64,000 nucleotides of DNA from Simmondsia chinensis (GCA_018398585.1 JAGTTD010000022.1:9153501-9217500); one strand, 5' to 3'. Counted from the first letter of the stretch, positions 23,548 to 35,811 are shown. Notes: generated from the letters alone by a model not told the origin. Made by a program: numbers and translations.

Positions 23548-24257
23548 GATTTTTATTAAAAATCTCTTAAATTTTAGGTGCAGTTTCAAAAAAGTATCTA
23601 AAATTTCTAACTTTTCAGTGTCACGCCTAAACTTTCTAAAATTTTTCAATTTCACACCTTGATGTGTTGTCATTTACATCCATTAGTTTTGATTGATGCA
23701 TCATTTAAAAAAAAATTGAAATATAAAAATTATTTTTTAAGTATTTACAAATACATGAAATATGTAAATATTTTAAAAATATTTTAAAAATAATTCTAAA
23801 TATAAATTCGAATTTTGAAATTATTTTCTTTCTTTTCAAAAAGCTACGTTAGCAAAAACTAACGGATGTTAACAGTATTAACATTAAGGTGTGACATTGA
23901 AAATTTTAAAAAGTTTAGGTGTGACATTGATAAATCAGATCATCTAAGTGATTTTTTAAAAATTTTGAAACCATACCTAAAATTTAGGAGATTTTCAATA
24001 AAAAGAAAACCCTAAAATATTTTGAGGTGAGTTTTTGATTTCATGGCATTCAGGTTTGTGGTCAGTTGTGATAGCCAGTTTAGGAATCGAACATGGCAGG
24101 ATCAAGGGCCGAGGCGTATGCTTGGGATTGGGGGCTTGGGGGCTGAGCGAGCTATGGAAGTTGACTCATATGGCTATGCTCGGAGTTGGGTGTGTCCTGT
24201 TAAATTTATGGTGTTCTTGGTGCCCACTTCACCCTTGTCCCAGCGGCATATCAAGGA

Positions 24258-24431
24258 CCACCTCCTATTTTCATGGGGTTCTATATTTGGAGATATTAAA
24301 ATCTAAAATTATCTACAAGATTTCATATATTGTCTTAAACTTATACCTCCTATTTGCATAGGGTTCTGCATTTGGAGATATTAAAATCTAAAATTATCTA
24401 CAAGGTTTCATCTATTATCTTAGACTTATAG
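24258..24431. repeat. 86 bp tandem duplication
   Basis: Units 24258-24343 and 24344-24431 share GGAGATATTAAAATCTAAAA and TTATCTACAAG. They differ at about ten positions. No coding role is evident. Confidence 0.8.
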
Positions 24432-25080
24432 AGTATTTGGGGTTTTCAATATAATAGCAAAGTTTATTGATCGTAAAGCCACAAGTTCGAATCTCAATAA
24501 CCTTCCAGTGTGCATTTGTACGACATGAGCATTTGCATTATCCATACTAGTGTAATGAGTATCTACATGAGGGGGCATGCAAAAGTATGAAACTATTTTT
24601 CAGCCCTGATATATAAGCTTAAACTTTTGAAATAGTTGGTTTCATCTTTTGGGCAAAGAACAACAAAATTTTTCCAACAATTAGAGAGATAACTCTCAAC
24701 ATAAAATCGGTGCACCCATTGAAGCTGCTCAGAAAGCCCAAAAGGTGAGAAAAACATAGCATCAAACCCTAAAACACCTAGACACCTACCACTATACCAA
24801 CTCTTAAAGTACAATACCATACCCCGAAAAACCTAGACCCTCATACCCACACCAACTCCTGGAATACAAAAAGCTGAAAGGATCACCACTTTTACGAAAT
24901 CATGAAATATAAGAAGCAAAATGGATGACACCTTTCATGGTGTAAATCCCCAAGCACGACATGAGTGCCCATTATCAAATAGACCCTTTCATGCTACTTG
25001 GGACACCTTAAACCAGACTCATCAATCTGATCTACATCTTCTATCAGAATAAAACATGGGGTGGAGCATAAGCTGACTTT
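24432..25080. other. Intergenic, one dispersed repeat piece
   Basis: No gene is seen. 24590-24650 contains AGCTTAAACTTTTGAAATAG followed by TTGGTTTCAT, a dispersed motif also found near 52250 and, inverted, near 60070. Confidence 0.55.
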
Positions 25081-25566
25081 GGGCCTGTTTGGAATTGCTG
25101 TGAAAAAATTGCTTATTTCAAAAGCACTTTCTGTAAAAGCATTTATGTGAAAAATGTTGTTTTGAAGAAGCAATTTGTGATTGGCTCAACCAATCAGAAG
25201 CGCTTATTTTATAATTGTTAGTGTTCGGCCAATGTTTAAGAAAAGTGCTCTTTTTGGTCAAATTATCGAAAAGAACCAAATTGGTTAGGTACAAGGTTAG
25301 GGTTTTGAAAGATGAGAGGGTATAATATAATTTTAATATTTAAGTAGGGATATTTTTGTACTAAAAATTTTAAGTTTTTTATTCTACTTCTGCTTATAAT
25401 CAGAAGCAGAAATTTGGTGCTTCTGATTATAAGTAGAAAAACAGCCTCTTTTTTAATAAAAAAAACTTTTTAATGTTTTTCAAACTCCCTTTAGATTCCA
25501 GAAAAGTGTTTTTTCCAAAAAAAAAAACCACTTATTTCTCGAGAATAAGCAATCCCAAACAGGGCC
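25081..25566. mobile_element. MITE with GGGCCTGTTTGG terminal inverted repeats
   Basis: Left end GGGCCTGTTTGGAATTGCT and right end AGCAATCCCAAACAGGGCC are inverted repeats matching at 17 of 19 positions. The body is 486 bp, AT-rich and non-coding, with internal AATCAGAAGC words in both orientations. End sequence suggests PIF/Harbinger (Tourist) or hAT. The flanks TTT/TTC could be a 3-base duplication. The 65-codon frame at 25473-25670 is chance. Confidence 0.8.
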
Positions 25567-25767
25567 TTCATCTTGTGATGTTTCTTTGTAAGCAGGTAGC
25601 CCTACCAGGGATATTGCCTTCAAGAGAACAAAACGATAATACATGTCATAATCAGGACCATTATGCTTAATCCCAATCTATTTCCAAATTCCCATGTTTA
25701 ACGAGCCCTACATAATAAATTTAGGTATTAGAAAAGATATTTTTGAACCAGAATGTACTGAACAATA

Positions 25768-26209
25768 TGATACAAACGGAATGGATGAAGACCCAGCATG
25801 TGACTCGTGTGACATCATCAACTAAGTGGCACACGACTTGCACATGACACCAACACCCCTTCTGGCATGTGAGCAGCACATGATTGAGATGGGTAGTTAG
25901 ATATTTTGGGAAGATTAGAGTAATTCAAAGCAATTATTAGACCAATTAGATAATCAATATAAATAAGGTCTTTAGAGAGGATTAAGGGCTATGATGATTA
26001 GAATTTGAAACTTCTTCTCTCTCTTTCTCCCTGAAACCCTTCAATCTTCTTCTTCTCCCTCCAATTATACTTATCCGATATCTATACATTTATACTTGTA
26101 AGCAAGAATGCACATCTAGGACAATACAATCTTCTTGAGTTTGAGCATTAGATTGTATGATTTGATCATTGTTTGAGTGTTTTGGATCATTGATTGAGCA
26201 ATTGCATTA
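25768..26209 (+). repeat. Element D 5' LTR
   Basis: 442 bp, shares ATGAAGAC, GGTAGTTAGATATTTTGGG and TCTTCTTGAGTTTG with the right LTR. Followed by AT and the primer site. Confidence 0.88.
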
Positions 26210-26247
26210 ATTGGTATCAAAGCCAACATTCCTCGGCTCTTGATTCA

Positions 26248-27257
26248 ATGGCTGATAACACGACATCCCTGACCATAACGCATGAGATCGAAGAATCAAT
26301 TCAAGCTGATTTTGATAAGAGGTGCCCTACACTCGATGACAAGATGGATGAAATGCGTCATTTAGTGAGATGAATTTCACTGCAGCTCGATTCCATGGCT
26401 GATTGAGGTTAAACACAGTCTCGGGCGATCAAGTGTCAAACACATGAAACGGAGCTTCGGTCAGTCTCAGCTCGAATCGTGCGTGATTCAATGGGAGGTA
26501 ACTATCATTTCCCCACTCGATTAACTAAAATAGAATTTTCCAGATTTTGTGGTTCAGGTGTCCATGGATGGACCGATAAATGTGAAAGGTACTTCGTTTT
26601 GGATCAAACACCCAATGATTCTAAGTTAATGCTAGCTAGGTGGCCCTTGAGGGTGAGGAAGCAAATTGGCACAGTTCATATGAGGAATCGTGGCCACGTG
26701 GTTCCATTATTCCGTGGGATATGCATTCCGCGCAAATTAAAGCCCATTTTTCTAATGATACTAATGATCCGTCGGCAGAATTGACTAAACTCAAACAAAC
26801 CAGCCCTTAAATGATTATTTGTAACATTTTGAGCTTTGGGTTAGTCCATGTGTGTTGTCCGAGAGGTAGGAAATTAGTATTTTTTTTTTCCGGTGGACTG
26901 CGGGATAAGCCTATGGGTTGGGTTAAGTTGTTTAAACCCAATGATCTACAAGAAATAATTGTATTTGCAAAATTTCAAGAAAAAACTACGGATGCCTTGA
27001 TCGAATCATGGGACGAAATAACCCCCAAAAATGCCTCATTCTCCCCTTACCCAATAATGTAAATAAGGAATGCTCTAGTACCTCCACAAAAATAGCCCCT
27101 AGCCTACCTAGCCACACAATCACCCCCACCTCCATTGCTTAAACATAAATCCACCCCACCCAAAGAACCCAACTTTGAGTCAAAGTGCTTTGACTTCCAT
27201 TGAGCTAGGGGAACATAGATCCAAGAACTTGTGTTTCTATTGCCCTGACAAGTTTAC
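26248..27257 (+). pseudogene. Element D gag, first part
   Basis: Starts with ATG at 26248 (MADNTTSLTITHEIEESI), then broken frames including RLTKIEFSRFCGSGVHGWTD, the conserved capsid region of this group. The frame runs into the zinc knuckle LCFYCPDKFT at 27225-27257, where element C cuts it. The rest (PGHNC) is at 38476 onward, so the insertion split the CX2C...HX4C knuckle itself. Confidence 0.88.
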
Positions 27258-27618
27258 TGTTATGAATCAAGATCAATCTTGATTCATAACCTAGGAGAAA
27301 AGAGGTTAGATGAGAGTAAGAATTGAACAAGTTGAGACTTAGAGAGAAAAGGTAGATGAGAGATAAGAACACTCAAGATATTTTCATTGATGATCAACAC
27401 ATACAAGATATTCTCTTATTTATACTAAAGCAAGAACAAAAAATACAACCCATTTGGACTAACTAATTAACCAACTCAAACAAGCACAGTCGTTAAAATG
27501 GTCTTGGCCAACTGATTGGGCACACTGTAAGCCAACTGTCAAACAGACGTTTCCGCACATAAGCCATTCAAACCAATACTAAGCAAATCTGATACTTCAA
27601 CCAGTAAGAGTAATAACA
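27258..27618 (-). repeat. Element C 3' LTR
   Basis: 361 bp. Begins TGTTATGAATCAAGATCAAT and ends AATAACA. Its start is a short inverted repeat (AATCAAGATC / GATCTTGATT type), present in both copies. Confidence 0.9.
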
Positions 27619-28991
27619 GTGCTCCCTTCTTAAGATCATTCTTGCCTCAAGAATGAAAAAAGGGAAATTGAGACTTCAAGAAGTGGACATCCTCCCAAGT
27701 AATCTTTTCAATGCCCAAATTGCTCCACTGAATCAAAACCTCTTCCACCTGCTTCCCTTGCTTCTGCACAACTCTGGATTCTAAGATTGCTTTTTGTGGT
27801 TGCTGAATCAAGCTACCCTGAGATAAAACTTCAGGTAATGCTACAGAAGCATTTGAGCCAGGAGCCATATACTTCTTGAGCATGGATACATGGAAAATTG
27901 GATGAGTTGCTGCTTCAGGGGGAAATTCCAGCTTGTAAGCCACCTTCCTAATCTTCTCCACTACCTTGTGTGGGCCAAAAAACCGAGCACTGAGCTTGAT
28001 ATTCTTGAATACAGCAACTGATGTCTGCCTGTAAGGCTATAATTTCAGGAACACATAATCACCAACTAAAAAAATTCTTGTCAATCCTCTTCCTGTTCGC
28101 AAAAAATTTCATCCAGGATTAAGCAACCTGGAGATTGTCCTTGAGCTACTATTCTGAGTGCATTCTTTGCTCTAGCAACTCATTCACCTCAGTGACATAT
28201 GATATGGCTCCTTGTATCATGATTGGAGCTGGAGGATCATACCCATACAAAGCTTTAAATGGAGGAACTTCTAAAGCTGAGTTAAAATGAGTGTTATACC
28301 AAAATTCTACAAGGGATAACCATCTATTCCAGTCCTTTGGATGTGTAAAAGTCATGCTCCTCAAATATTGTTCAAGACACTGATTAACTCTTTCAATCTG
28401 ACCATCCGTTTAAGGATGATAAGCTAAGCTTAAAGCCAATGTAGATCCAAGAAAGGCAACAATTCCCACCAAAAATTACAGATGAATAATATATCTTGAT
28501 CAGACACTATGGTTTATGGCAGCCCATGGAGTCTGTAAATCTGATCCATGAAGAGTCAAGCTAACCTCTCAACAGATATAGGATGATTAAGAGCTACAAA
28601 GTGTGCAAACTTGGTGAATCTATCAACCACAGCCCAAATCACTTTTTTCCCCTTAGACCTTGGATGGCCCTCAATAAAATCCATGATGACGTGCTGCCAT
28701 GCCTCTCAGGAATGGATAAAGGTTGCAACAACCCTTTATAAGGGGTGTGATCACTCTTGGTCATTGACAGACCACACATTGCTGCACCAGAACTGTAACT
28801 TCCCTCTTCATCCCAATCCATTGGAAATACTGCTTTAACCTCTAGTAAGTGCCTTTATTCCAGAGTGTCCTCCCCAAGCTGAGCTGTGAGAGGCTTCAAC
28901 AATTTACTTCCTCAATTTAGTGCCACTTCCCACATAAATCTTACCCTTGATCTTGATTACACCATCTACGACAGCAATTTCTGGATCCAAG
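27619..28991 (-). pseudogene. Element C integrase and chromodomain, broken
   Basis: Minus pieces: GVIKIKGKIYVGSGT near the left side of B, IWAVVDRFTKFAHF and SDQDILF (integrase core, second Asp), the frame 28149-28364 with WYNTHFNSALEVPPFKALYG, and 27647-27961 with AYKLEFPPEAATHPIFHVSM and EVLIQWSNLGIEKITWEDV, the chromodomain-like C-terminus. Chromodomains of this group steer integration to marked chromatin. Many stops separate the pieces. The purine tract lies at 27619-27632. Confidence 0.88.
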
Positions 28992-28996
28992 TTTTG

Positions 28997-29379
28997 TGTT
29001 ATGATTCCTTTAATTTTGATTGTAATTGAGTCTTGAATTGTTTAGAGCTTTAGTGTTGCGTTTGAAGTTGTATTCAATTGTTAGTTTGGCAGTTTGAGGT
29101 CAAGCTAAGTCAAATGTGGAGGCTAGTTCAGGTTTTGGCGCCAGTTTTGGTTAGAGTCGGTTGTAGTTAGGATCTTGGTTCAATGTATCAAGATCTATTA
29201 TAAATAAGCTCTAATCACGTAATCTCATCATTCAATCAATAAAAAAAATCAAATTTCCTTTTGGATAATCTCTCTCTAATTCTCATCTCCTTCTTTAATT
29301 CTCATTCCTTTCACTTCTCTTCTCATCTTACTCCTTTCTTTCACAAGGATAACTCTCAATTCTTGGATTGAAGTTAACA
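28997..29379 (+). repeat. Element B 5' LTR
   Basis: 383 bp, TG...CA ends. Lacks about 24 bp present in the 3' LTR after GTTAGTNTGGC. Otherwise very similar by eye. Confidence 0.92.
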
Positions 29380-29453
29380 ATTGGTATCAGAGCAGGTTCA
29401 AGCTGTCAATTTCTTGATTTGAGTTAGCAAAACCAAAGAAAAACAAACACAGT

Positions 29454-30845
29454 ATGGCTGATGGAGTTAGAACTCGGTCGGGAGCTGGTGGTGGAAATGT
29501 GGCATCAGCAGTTAATTCGGATGTATCATACGCTGCTGTTGCTGGTTCAAATACTACAAAGAAAGTTCAATATGTTACTACTGATCAGATGAAAGAACTA
29601 TATGATCACATTACCAATTCGCAAAAACAATCACTTGAACAAACTGATGAACGCTTGTTCTTGAGGTTACAGCGGTTACAGATGGAAAATCACCAAAAAA
29701 AAATGATGATCGGTTGTTGCAATTAGAGGCTAAGCTGATGAATTTGCAAGATCAGATTAAGAAGCAAGGTGAATCATCAGTAAATGGGATTCTTAAACCT
29801 ACTAGTCAGCTCATTCCTCCAGTTGAAGTGGCTCAACCGCAAGTTCACAATGGCAGAGCTTAGAGTTCGGATAGGAATCGTGATAAATCTCCTATGATTC
29901 AAACAGAGGCTGGACCTTCAGTTCATATCAGATCAGTTGATGATCAACCTCCAGAGGTTGAGGTTGCTGCAGGAACTCAGGATCGAACCACAGAACAAGC
30001 TCATTCCCGATTGTCTGGCCAGAACTCTGGTTTTGAATTTAAGACCTCTTGATTCTGTTGTGCACCACAGAAATTCATTCGATGACTTCGAACATCAGGA
30101 TAGGCCACCTGATCAGCACCAACAGCGAAGATCAGTGAGTAATGATGCTACATTTGGTGGTAGGAGCAATGCTCACAGGCAACCGAGAGTGCAAATTGAG
30201 CCTTTTGAAGGCAAGCAGCATGAGTCATGGTTGAGGAGGTGTGAATGGTATTTCCATTTTTATGACACAAATGAAGCTGAAAAAATGGAATTGACAGCAG
30301 TGCATCTTCATAGAGACCCTGAAGTGTGGTTCTATAGTGTGTTGAATAGCAATCCTAATCTTTCTTGGGGCCAATTCGTGGAAGAATTATGCGAGAGATA
30401 TAGAGAAGAGGACACAAGTGATGTTGTTGACAGTTTTAACAAGGTGTATCAAACTACTTCCGTGAGAGAATACATGATAAGATTTGAGAATTTACGAGCT
30501 AGCATGATAGCCATTAAGCCACAAGCTACGGAGGCATATTATGTCTCAAGTTTCATTAGTGGATTAAAACCAAGAATCAGGAACTTGCTTAAGGCCATTG
30601 GACCAAAGAAATTGTCTAAAGCCTATAACAAGGCTAAGTTGATTGAAGCCATGGTTGTATCTTCAAGTGACAAGAGTAAATTCAAAGGCAGCAACTTCAA
30701 ATCTCATCACAATGAAGCATCAGGCTCCAAGGCAGGTCGTGTGTTTGATAAGAGATCTGTAAGGTTATGTTACAAATGTAATCAGCCATATCAGCTCGGG
30801 CATAGGTGCAATTCCAAATTTTTGATTTCTGCAAGTGGTTCTTGA
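29454..30845 (+). pseudogene. Element B gag
   Basis: ATG at 29454 (MADGVRTRSGAGGGN) lies 60 bases after the primer site. The first frame runs to 29726, is lost at an A-run (29694-29702), and resumes at 29937-30845. The second part contains the capsid region (VQIEPFEGKQHESWLRRCEW, VREYMIRFENLRASM) and ends with the zinc knuckle CYKCNQPYQLGHRC, which would bind genomic RNA. The A-run suggests slippage. A TGA at 30843-30845 separates it from pol. Confidence 0.93.
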
Positions 30846-30848
30846 GTA

Positions 30849-31583
30849 GAAGCTGATTCAGATAGTGACAGAACAGGAGCTGATGATGATAGTTCTGAGC
30901 ATGATTCACAAGATGAGTTGATCGAAGATAAGATTGAGATTTTTATGAAAGCCTTAACCGGGAATGGAGCTCACAATACCATTCGCATTAGAGGAAAGGC
31001 CTGTAAGAATTCCATTACCATCCTTATGGATAGTGGAAGTACTCACAGCTTTGTTGATCCAAAATTGGTGAAGAAGGTGAGACATGAAGTGATCAAGACC
31101 CATCCATTGGCCGTGACTATGGCTAATGGCAACTCCATTCTCACCCAAAATAAGTGTCAAGCATTCCAATGGTCTATAAAAGATCATCAATTCACCATTG
31201 ATTTCAGAGTTCTTCCCTTGGGAGGTTGTGATATGGTGCTCGTGGTTGATTGGATGAGATCATTTAATCCAGTGGTGTTTGATTTTGAAAAGATGACAGT
31301 TGCTTTTGAAGTTCATGGCACTAAGGTCACACTGTCGGGTATTTCTGAACAAGCACAGCTGCGGTTGATCAATGGCAAGCATTTACATGGTGGATTTAAG
31401 AAGAATGCAATTCAGTGGCTTGGACACTTGATTGTAATCTCCTCTACAGATCTGCATTCTGTGGTTCAGCCTGAAGTGCGAGCTTTGATTGAAGAGTTTG
31501 AAGATATCTTTGAACAGCCAAAAACCCTTCCTCCCTAGAGGAGTGTAGATCATGCTATTCCACTTCGAGCCAATGCTGATCTA
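30849..31583 (+). pseudogene. Element B protease
   Basis: Frame 30918-31538. Active site ITILMDSGSTHSFVD keeps the catalytic Asp-Ser-Gly. VLPLGGCDMVLVVDWMRSF is the second conserved stretch. A TAG at 31536 interrupts the link to RT. Confidence 0.92.
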
Positions 31584-32519
31584 GTGAAAACAATACCTTA
31601 CCGGTATGCACATGCTCAGAAAACTGAAATTGAGAAGCAAGTTGATGAATTACTTCAGATGATCTTTATTAGACCCAGCCACAGCCCTTTTGCCTCTCCT
31701 GTGATTCTTGTGAAGAAGAAGGAAGGGACAGCAAGGATGTGCATTGATTATCGCCAATTGAATTCCTTGACAGTGAAAGATAAGTTCCCTATTTCTATTA
31801 TAGATGACTTACTTGATGAGTTATATGGAGCACATTTCTTCACTAAACTTGATTTGAGGTAGGGGTATCATCAAATCAGAGTTCTTGAGCCGGATATATA
31901 TAAAACTGCTTTTCAGACTCACCATGGGCGTTTTGAGTTTGTTGTTATGCCATTTGGCCTAACAAATGCTCCGGCTACCTTTCAAGCTGCTATGAACGAC
32001 ATCTTTAAGCCTTTTTTGAGGAGATCAGTGCTGGTCTTCTTCGATGACATATTTATATACAGCTCTTCTTATGAGGATCACCTCATTCATCTTCGAGAAG
32101 TATTTGTGGTGATGCGCCAGCACAGGTTCTTTGCTAAGTTGTCCAAATGTTCATTTGCTTAGTCCAAGCTTGAGTATTTGGGCCATGTAATTTCTCATGA
32201 AGGAGTCTCCACTGATCCTTCCAAGGTTCAAGCAATGCAAGATTGGCCTACTCCAATGGCTTTGAAGCAATTGAGGGGATTCTTGGGATTGACCGGTTAT
32301 TATAGGAAGTTCATTGAAGGGTATGGATCCATTGCAAAGCCCTTGACTGAACACCTTAAAAAAGATGCATTCAAGTGGACAGAAAAGGCTCAAGCAGCCT
32401 TTGAGGCTCCCAAGACAGCCATGTGTGCAGCCCCAGTCCTAGCCATGCCTAATTTTGCTGAAGAATTTATTCTGGAGACAAATGCAAGTGGATCAGGTAT
32501 TGGTGTTGTTCTTTCTTAA
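31584..32519 (+). pseudogene. Element B reverse transcriptase
   Basis: Frames 31584-31862, 31947-32162 and 32178-32519 are one RT cut by stops at 31860, 32159 and 32518. Motifs: [32 protein letters not shown] and the catalytic FFDDIFIYS, which is intact, then [15 protein letters not shown]. Two stops (32159, 32518) replace Gln codons expected from relatives (CAG to TAG, CAA to TAA). Confidence 0.93.
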
Positions 32520-32573
32520 CATGGGAGGCCTATTTCTTATTTAATTCAAGCACTCAGTCCCAAGCATCAAGCC

Positions 32574-33002
32574 ATGTCTACTTATGAGAAGAAATACTTG
32601 GCTATTCTTCTAGCAGTCGAGAAATGGAGGCATTACTTCGATGGTCATAGATTCATTATTAGAACCGACCATCAGAGTCTTAAGCACCTCTTAGAGCAAA
32701 AGATCGTGACTAGAATTCAAAAGAAGGGGTTAATGAAGATGCTGGGCCTTGATTATGCTATTGAATATAGAAGAGGAAAAGAAAATTTGGCTGCAGACGC
32801 ACTGTTAAGGAGATTTGAGGATGGTGGACGGGGTTTGTGTTGTGTAATGTCAATTGTCTTGCCATCATGGATGGATGAAGTTTACAAGTCCTATGACGAT
32901 GATCCTTTTGCTCAAGAATGTGTGGTTGCTGGCTGTGTGAAGAAGGCTGAAACTGATGATAGAGACGCTGAGATATCAGTGCAAAAGGAATCATCAGATT
33001 GA
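32574..33002 (+). pseudogene. Element B RNase H
   Basis: 142 codons: STYEKKYLAILLAVEKWRHY, FIIRTDHQSLKHLLEQ and YRRGKENLAADALLR, the standard RNase H landmarks of gypsy pol. It degrades the RNA strand during reverse transcription. Confidence 0.92.
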
Positions 33003-33900
33003 AGAATAAGCTCTACATTAGTTCTTCAATGGATTTGAGAGATCAAATTCTTAGTGCCTTACATGATTTAGCTTGGTGAGGGCACTCTGGAGCTGAGGGA
33101 ACATATCAAAGAGTTAAAGCTTATTTCAGCTGGCTCGGTATGAAGAAGACAGTGACTGAATATGTCAGAGCTTGTGAAGTTTGTCAACAAACCAAGTTGG
33201 GAGATCACAGGTACAAGGGTCTTCTCCAGCCTCTTCCCATTCCAGATGGAGCTTGGATCAATATTAGCATGGATTTCATAGAGGGTTTGCACAAGTCAGA
33301 TAGCAGGGAGGTCATATGGGTTGTGGTGGATCGTTTCACCAAGTACAGCCACTTCATTTCACTCATTAGACCTGTTACCGCAGAGAAGTTGGCAAGGAGT
33401 TTCCTTGATAACATGTGCAAGTTACATGGATTGCCTCAATCCATTGTATCTTATCAAGACAAGATCTTTACAAGCAACTTTTGGAGGCAATTGTTCAAGC
33501 TGTTGGGTACCACATTGGCACTTAGTTCATCATACCATCCCCAAACAGATGGACAAACCGAATGAGTTAATCAATGCATTGAGCAGTACCTTCGGAGCAT
33601 GGTTTTCTCACAGCCTAGAGAGTGGAACAGATGGCTTTCTTTAGTAGAATATTGGTTCAATACTCATGTTCATGTATCTGTTGGCACTTCTCCCTTCAAG
33701 GCTCAATATGGATATGATCCTCCCACTCCATTTATGTTGTAGCAAACCACTTCATCTGTATCTGAAGCTACTAAATTCATACAACAGAGGAAGCACATGA
33801 TGCAAGTTCTTAAGGACAATCTCCTCCAAGTACAAGCAAGAATGAAATTCTATGCTGACAAAAAGAGGGTAGACAAAAATTATGAAATTGGAGACATGGT
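33003..33900 (+). pseudogene. Element B integrase
   Basis: Zinc-binding remnants (CEVCQQTKLGDHRYKGLLQP), then the core: SMDFIEG (first Asp), SYQDKIFTSNFW (second Asp), YHPQTDGQTE (Glu), followed by a TGA at 33563 where relatives have Arg (CGA to TGA). Further stops at about 33074 and 33739. Confidence 0.92.
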
Positions 33901-34332
33901 CTACCTCAAATTACAACCTTATAGACAGTCTTCTTTGGCTGTCAGGAAGAATGTCAATCTAAGTGCTCGTTTCTTTAGCCCATACAAGATTTTGGAAAAG
34001 ATTGGCAAAGTTGCATACAAACTTGACTTACCTCCTAATTCATACATTCACCCGATGTTCCATGTATCATTACTTAAAAAGCGGGTGAAGAAAGGAGCTA
34101 AGAGTTCATTGGAAGCACCTGAAGTTGGAGCAAATGGGTCGCTGCTGCGGCAACCAGCTGCTGTCAAGGCTAATAGAAAGATGAAGGTTGCATATGGGAT
34201 AATACAAGAAGTCTTGGTACAATGGCTCAACTTGGAGAAGAACTTTGCTACTTGGGAGAACCTTGCATTTTTGAAGAGTCAATTTCCATGCTTTTCTCCT
34301 TGTGGACAAGGAGCTTCTCAAGCGGAAGGGAA
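33901..34332 (+). pseudogene. Element B integrase C-terminus and chromodomain
   Basis: The open frame 33797-34372 contains GDMVYLKLQPYRQSS (integrase GPY/F region), AYKLDLPPNSYIHPMFHVS and EVLVQWLNLEKNFATWENLA, the chromodomain-like tail. It is followed by the purine tract and the 3' LTR. Confidence 0.92.
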
Positions 34333-34738
34333 TGTTATGATTCCTTTAATTTTGATTGTAATTGAGTCTTGAATTGTTTAGAGCTTTAGTGTTGCGTTTG
34401 AGGTTGTATTCAATTGTTAGTGTGGCGGGCCAATTAAGGCAGCCAAAGTCAGTTTGAGGTCAAGCTAAGTCAAATGTGGCGGCTTGTTCAGTTCTTGGCG
34501 CTAGTTTTGGTTAGAGTCAGTTGTAGTTGGGATCTTGGTTCAATGTATCAAGATCTGTTATAAATAAGCTCTAACCATGTAATCTCATCATTTAATCAAT
34601 AATAAAATCAGATTTTCTTTTGGATAATCTCTCTCTAATTCTCATCTCCCTCTCTAATTCTCATCCCTTTCACTTCTCTTCTCATCTTACTCCTTTCTTT
34701 CACAAGGTTGACTCTCAATTCTTGGATTGAAGTTAACA
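34333..34738 (+). repeat. Element B 3' LTR
   Basis: 406 bp, ends GTTAACA, followed by TTCTG, the right copy of the target duplication, then the resumed minus-strand frame of element C. Confidence 0.92.
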
Positions 34739-34743
34739 TTCTG

Positions 34744-35811
34744 ATTACCTTGAATACAATGTGCAGCAATACAATCTTCAACAAATTTATCTCCTTCATA
34801 AGACTTGGTAGCTTCATTCATCCAAGTTGGAACTACTTCAGAGATTATAGCACATCCAGCCACCTTTAAATCTTCAAATCTTCTCGAAAGAGCATCAGCT
34901 ACCCGATTGTCCCTTCCCTTTCTATATTCTATTGTGTAGTGCAGACCTAGCATCTTCATGAGTCCCTTTCTCTGAACTCAGGTAGTGATCTTTTTCTCTA
35001 ACAAATATTTCAAACTTTGATGATCATTCCTGATTATGAATCAATGCCCCTCCAAATAATGCCTCCATCTTTGAACTGCCATCAATATTGCAATGTATTC
35101 TTTCTCATAAGTAGACAATGCTTGATTCTTTGGGCTCAAAACCTGACCTAGGAAGGCTAAGGGTCTGTCGTTTTGTGATAGCACTGCTCCAATCACTATC
35201 TTGCAAGCATCAGTCTCCAAGAAAAAAGGCAAGGTGAAATATAGCATGGCCAACATTGGAGCAGTTGTCATTGTTGTCTTCAAACACTCAAATGCTTCCT
35301 CTGCCTCCTTATTCCAGTGAAATACATCTTTCTTTAGCAAATCAATCAAAGGCTTGGCAATGATTCCATATCCAACAATGAACTTGCGATAATAACCTGT
35401 TAACCCAAGAAATCCCCTCAATTGTTTGAGAGTTTTGGGCACTGACCACTTTGTCATTGCTTGGATCTTGCTATGATCAGTAACAACCCCTTCCACTGAG
35501 ATCAAATGCCCCAAATGCTCCACTTGAGTCTTCGCAAAAGCACATTTGGAAAGCTTGGCATAAAGCTCATGTTGTCTCATTGTCTGAAATACCAACTCCA
35601 AATGTTCCAGATGGCTTTCCAAGGATGGGCTATACACTAAGATACCATTGAAGAACGCAAAAACAAACTTTCTCAAGAAGGGCTTGAATACCAAATTCAT
35701 CAACGCCTGGAAGGTAGCCGAAGCATTTGATAGACCAAAAGGCATTACCACGAATTCATAATGCCCATTTTGTGTCCTAAAAGTTGTCTTATGAACATCG
35801 AACTCTTGCAC
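34744..35811 (-). pseudogene. Element C reverse transcriptase and RNase H, active site lost
   Basis: Frames 35041-35811 (256 codons) and 34744-34959. RT shows [18 protein letters not shown]; the catalytic box reads FFNGILVYS where FFDDILVYS is expected, so both catalytic aspartates are replaced. RNase H shows STYEKEYIAILMAVQRWRHY and VADALSRRFEDL. Element B cuts the frame at 34739. Confidence 0.92.

Larger units (their letters stand above)
19811..24013. mobile_element. Foldback MITE split by LTR element F
   Basis: The MITE consists of 19811-19829 plus 23553-24013 (about 480 bp). Its ends form a long imperfect inverted repeat: AAATCTCTTAAATTTTAGGT near 23560 mirrors CCTAAAATTTAGGAGATTTT near 23975, and the arms extend about 170 bp inwards (shared pieces TCACACCTTAATG, ACGTTAGC-type core). 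Flanks carry AAAATATTTT at 19801-19810 and 24014-24023, a 10-base candidate target duplication that is itself palindromic. Long arms and a 9-10 base duplication fit a Mutator-like MITE. Confidence 0.72.
28997..34738 (+). mobile_element. Ty3/gypsy chromovirus-type element B, innermost of the nest
   Basis: LTRs 28997-29379 and 34333-34738, target duplication TTTTG/TTCTG (28992-28996, 34739-34743), primer site TGGTATCAGAGCA (29382-29394), purine-rich tract before 34333. Length 5.74 kb with the full domain order gag, protease, RT, RNase H, integrase, chromodomain on plus. It inserted into the RNase H-integrase linker of element C. It is the best preserved of the three, with single stops rather than large losses. 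Confidence 0.95.
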
